The notes under the pieces are model-generated. The model ran no database searches. It saw only the letters and a program-made list of their open reading frames with translations, and had not been told where the DNA came from. A stretch of 64,000 nucleotides of DNA from CAWJMD01 sp963700925 (GTDB lineage Bacteria > Actinomycetota > Actinomycetes > Actinomycetales > CAWJMD01). The stretch lies in NCBI GenBank assembly GCA_963700925.1, contig OY969553.1:4582532-4646531 (forward strand). Direction: 5' to 3'. Shown here one piece after another: positions 62,801-64,000 of the stretch. A program made the position numbers and the translations under genes. Position 1 is the stretch's first letter, and every line of letters starts with the position of its first letter.

Positions 62801-64000
62801 CGATTCCTGCTCGGCGTCGGGTGAGCTGCTCGTTGTGCGCAGACCTCCGCGCAGGTCGGGCACGTCGACGTCGGTCTGCAGGACCTGTCGGACACCTGGC
62901 GGACGACGTCGCGGTAGTGGTTCTTGGCCACTCCGGCCGCGGTGCGTGCGGCGTCGTCGCGGCTGTCGGTGAAGACGATGGTCTTGGTGTCGCGCGGGTC
63001 GGCGCCCATGCTGCGCACCAGCTGGGACAGGTACAGCTGGGTCGACTGGGCGGCACCGGAGGTGTGGGCACGGATCGGGCTGCGGACTTGGCTTCCGAAG
63101 AAGGTGGCGGTGTCGTTCCAGTACTCGGTGTCGCATCGAGGACACCGCTCGGGCAGCGCCGGGATCTGGTGGGGGGAGTCGTCGGGAAGCCCGCGGCTCG
63201 CAGGACCCACCCGTCGGTGCGGTCGACGGCGTCCTGGATAGCCCCAGGGTGGTGTCGACCTCGACGGGGGCGAAGATGAACCGGACCTGGCGGCCTTGGA
63301 CTCCGGGCTTGGCTCGACTTGGGGGTGTTGTGGGTCCACTCCGAGGTCGCGCGGGGGGCTGGCTGCCCGGCCAGTACCACACGTAGTCATTGATCGCCCT
63401 TGAAGACCGGGCGCGCCTCGAGGGCCGGGATCTCTACCGGGGTGGAGCCGAGCACGACGCCCTCGCCCAGGCGGGGTCAGGCGGTCAACGACGAAGCCTC
63501 CGAGGCTGGCGTCGCCGCACTCGAAGCAGTAGAGCAGCTCCAGGACTCGACTGCCGCAGTCCTCGCAGACGCTGGCGGGGATGTCGTAGCAGCATCGGCC
63601 GACTCGCTCCGGCCCTCGTCGCAGCTTCCTCAGGGACGCCGCGAGCAGTCGGCGGTTGCAGCATGCCCACATGCCGCGGATCGGTCCGGACGAACTGGTG
63701 CGCGCGCAGGGGGATGCCTTGTGTAACGGTCCGGGCCGCGCCCAGCCGCTGGAGGACGCTTCCAAGCGCTTCGAGACCAGGGTCATCCGCGCCGAACAAG
63801 TTGTGCGCCACCTGTGGCGCTTCGGTAGCCCTTGATCGGCCGGGCTCTTCGGGATAGAAGCAGGCCGCAGCAACCGCGTGCGCAGCGGCCCCTGGTCTGT
63901 GCTTGGCAGTTCGCCTTCGAGCACGCGCGCTCGCTCGAGTCGCTTGGGCGAGCCAGTCTCCCCGCGGCCGCCCCGCCGTCATGAAGAAGGATCTCCCCTC
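59871..64000 (-). pseudogene. very large DUF1998-type DEAD/DEAH helicase, 5' part outside window, many frameshifts
   Basis: It continues past the right edge, so the ATP-binding lobe is not seen. Across at least a dozen frame changes these segments follow in order: cysteine pairs near 63515-63710 (MWACCN, SVCEDCGSRV, YCFECGD), TKTIVFTDSRDDAARTAAGV near 62950, the second helicase lobe VTTTMEVGVDIGSLRSTLM and NMPPQRFNYQQRVGRAGRAG near 61700-61820, HDDDYFHQPARMTGDDPP near 61620, and a terminal MrfA/DUF1998 zinc domain (SCPDCLRSYDNRRLHGALD) near 60250. DruE, DrmA/DrmB and MrfA proteins have this plan. Probably defence or repair; either broken or badly sequenced. Confidence 0.7.

Overview
The window is GC-rich DNA (strong G/C at third codon positions, GTG and TTG starts, short leaders) from an actinobacterium. 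An F420-type PPOX protein, a DUF222/HNH endonuclease, DUF1206 and DUF4190 membrane proteins, a DinB/mycothiol-type protein and an LAL-type LuxR regulator fit Propionibacteriales, perhaps a Nocardioidaceae relative. That placement is inference from gene content. No rRNA, convincing tRNA, insertion sequence or CRISPR array was seen.

Layout. 0-7 kb: end of a DUF1206 gene, a DUF885 peptidase-like gene, an alpha-glucoside-type ABC importer (binding protein and two permeases) whose three genes are all cut by many small indels, then a lipoprotein with a beta-lactamase fold that has lost its catalytic serine. 7-20 kb: a RecQ-type helicase with a phosphoribosyltransferase-like tail, a DUF4190 protein, a FabG-like reductase, a flavin reductase, an aldo/keto reductase with a NrtR-like NUDIX regulator, an I36-like secreted protein, a sirtuin, a GNAT acetyltransferase, and an unstudied pair (Ig-like protein plus DUF4407 coiled-coil membrane protein). 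20-34 kb: an ACT protein, a damaged beta-propeller phytase with PKD domains, a TM0106-type nuclease, a secreted tripeptidyl-peptidase-like hydrolase, two MFS exporters, another aldo/keto reductase behind a MerR-like promoter, the F420 protein, a DUF222/HNH gene and an MBL hydrolase. 34-44 kb: a HhH-GPD protein, two alpha/beta hydrolases downstream of a large LuxR regulator whose start codon shares a base with a divergent small-ORF/NTF2-like operon, and a complete sugar ABC importer lacking its ATPase. 44-56 kb: a DinB protein, a large lipoprotein, a tripartite tricarboxylate transporter operon ending in a universal stress protein, a GH9 cellulase with an operator-like palindrome, a cyclic-nucleotide-gated-type histidine kinase and an LVIVD/DUF305 pair.

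56-64 kb is the most unusual part. On the minus strand a very large DUF1998-type helicase (running off the right edge) is followed directly by a PD-(D/E)XK nuclease with a probable four-cysteine Fe-S site. The nuclease stop codon abuts a headless PKD-domain gene, beyond which lie tRNA-arm-like hairpins and a nucleotidyltransferase-like gene. This looks like a transferred helicase-nuclease defence module and one of its borders.

Data quality matters here. Frameshifts cluster at 2.5-5.8, 21-23.4, 55.3 and 59.4-64 kb while the genes between are clean. Within each cluster the broken frames still encode well conserved protein. These stretches are either recently inactivated or contain uncorrected sequencing errors; the sequence alone cannot decide.
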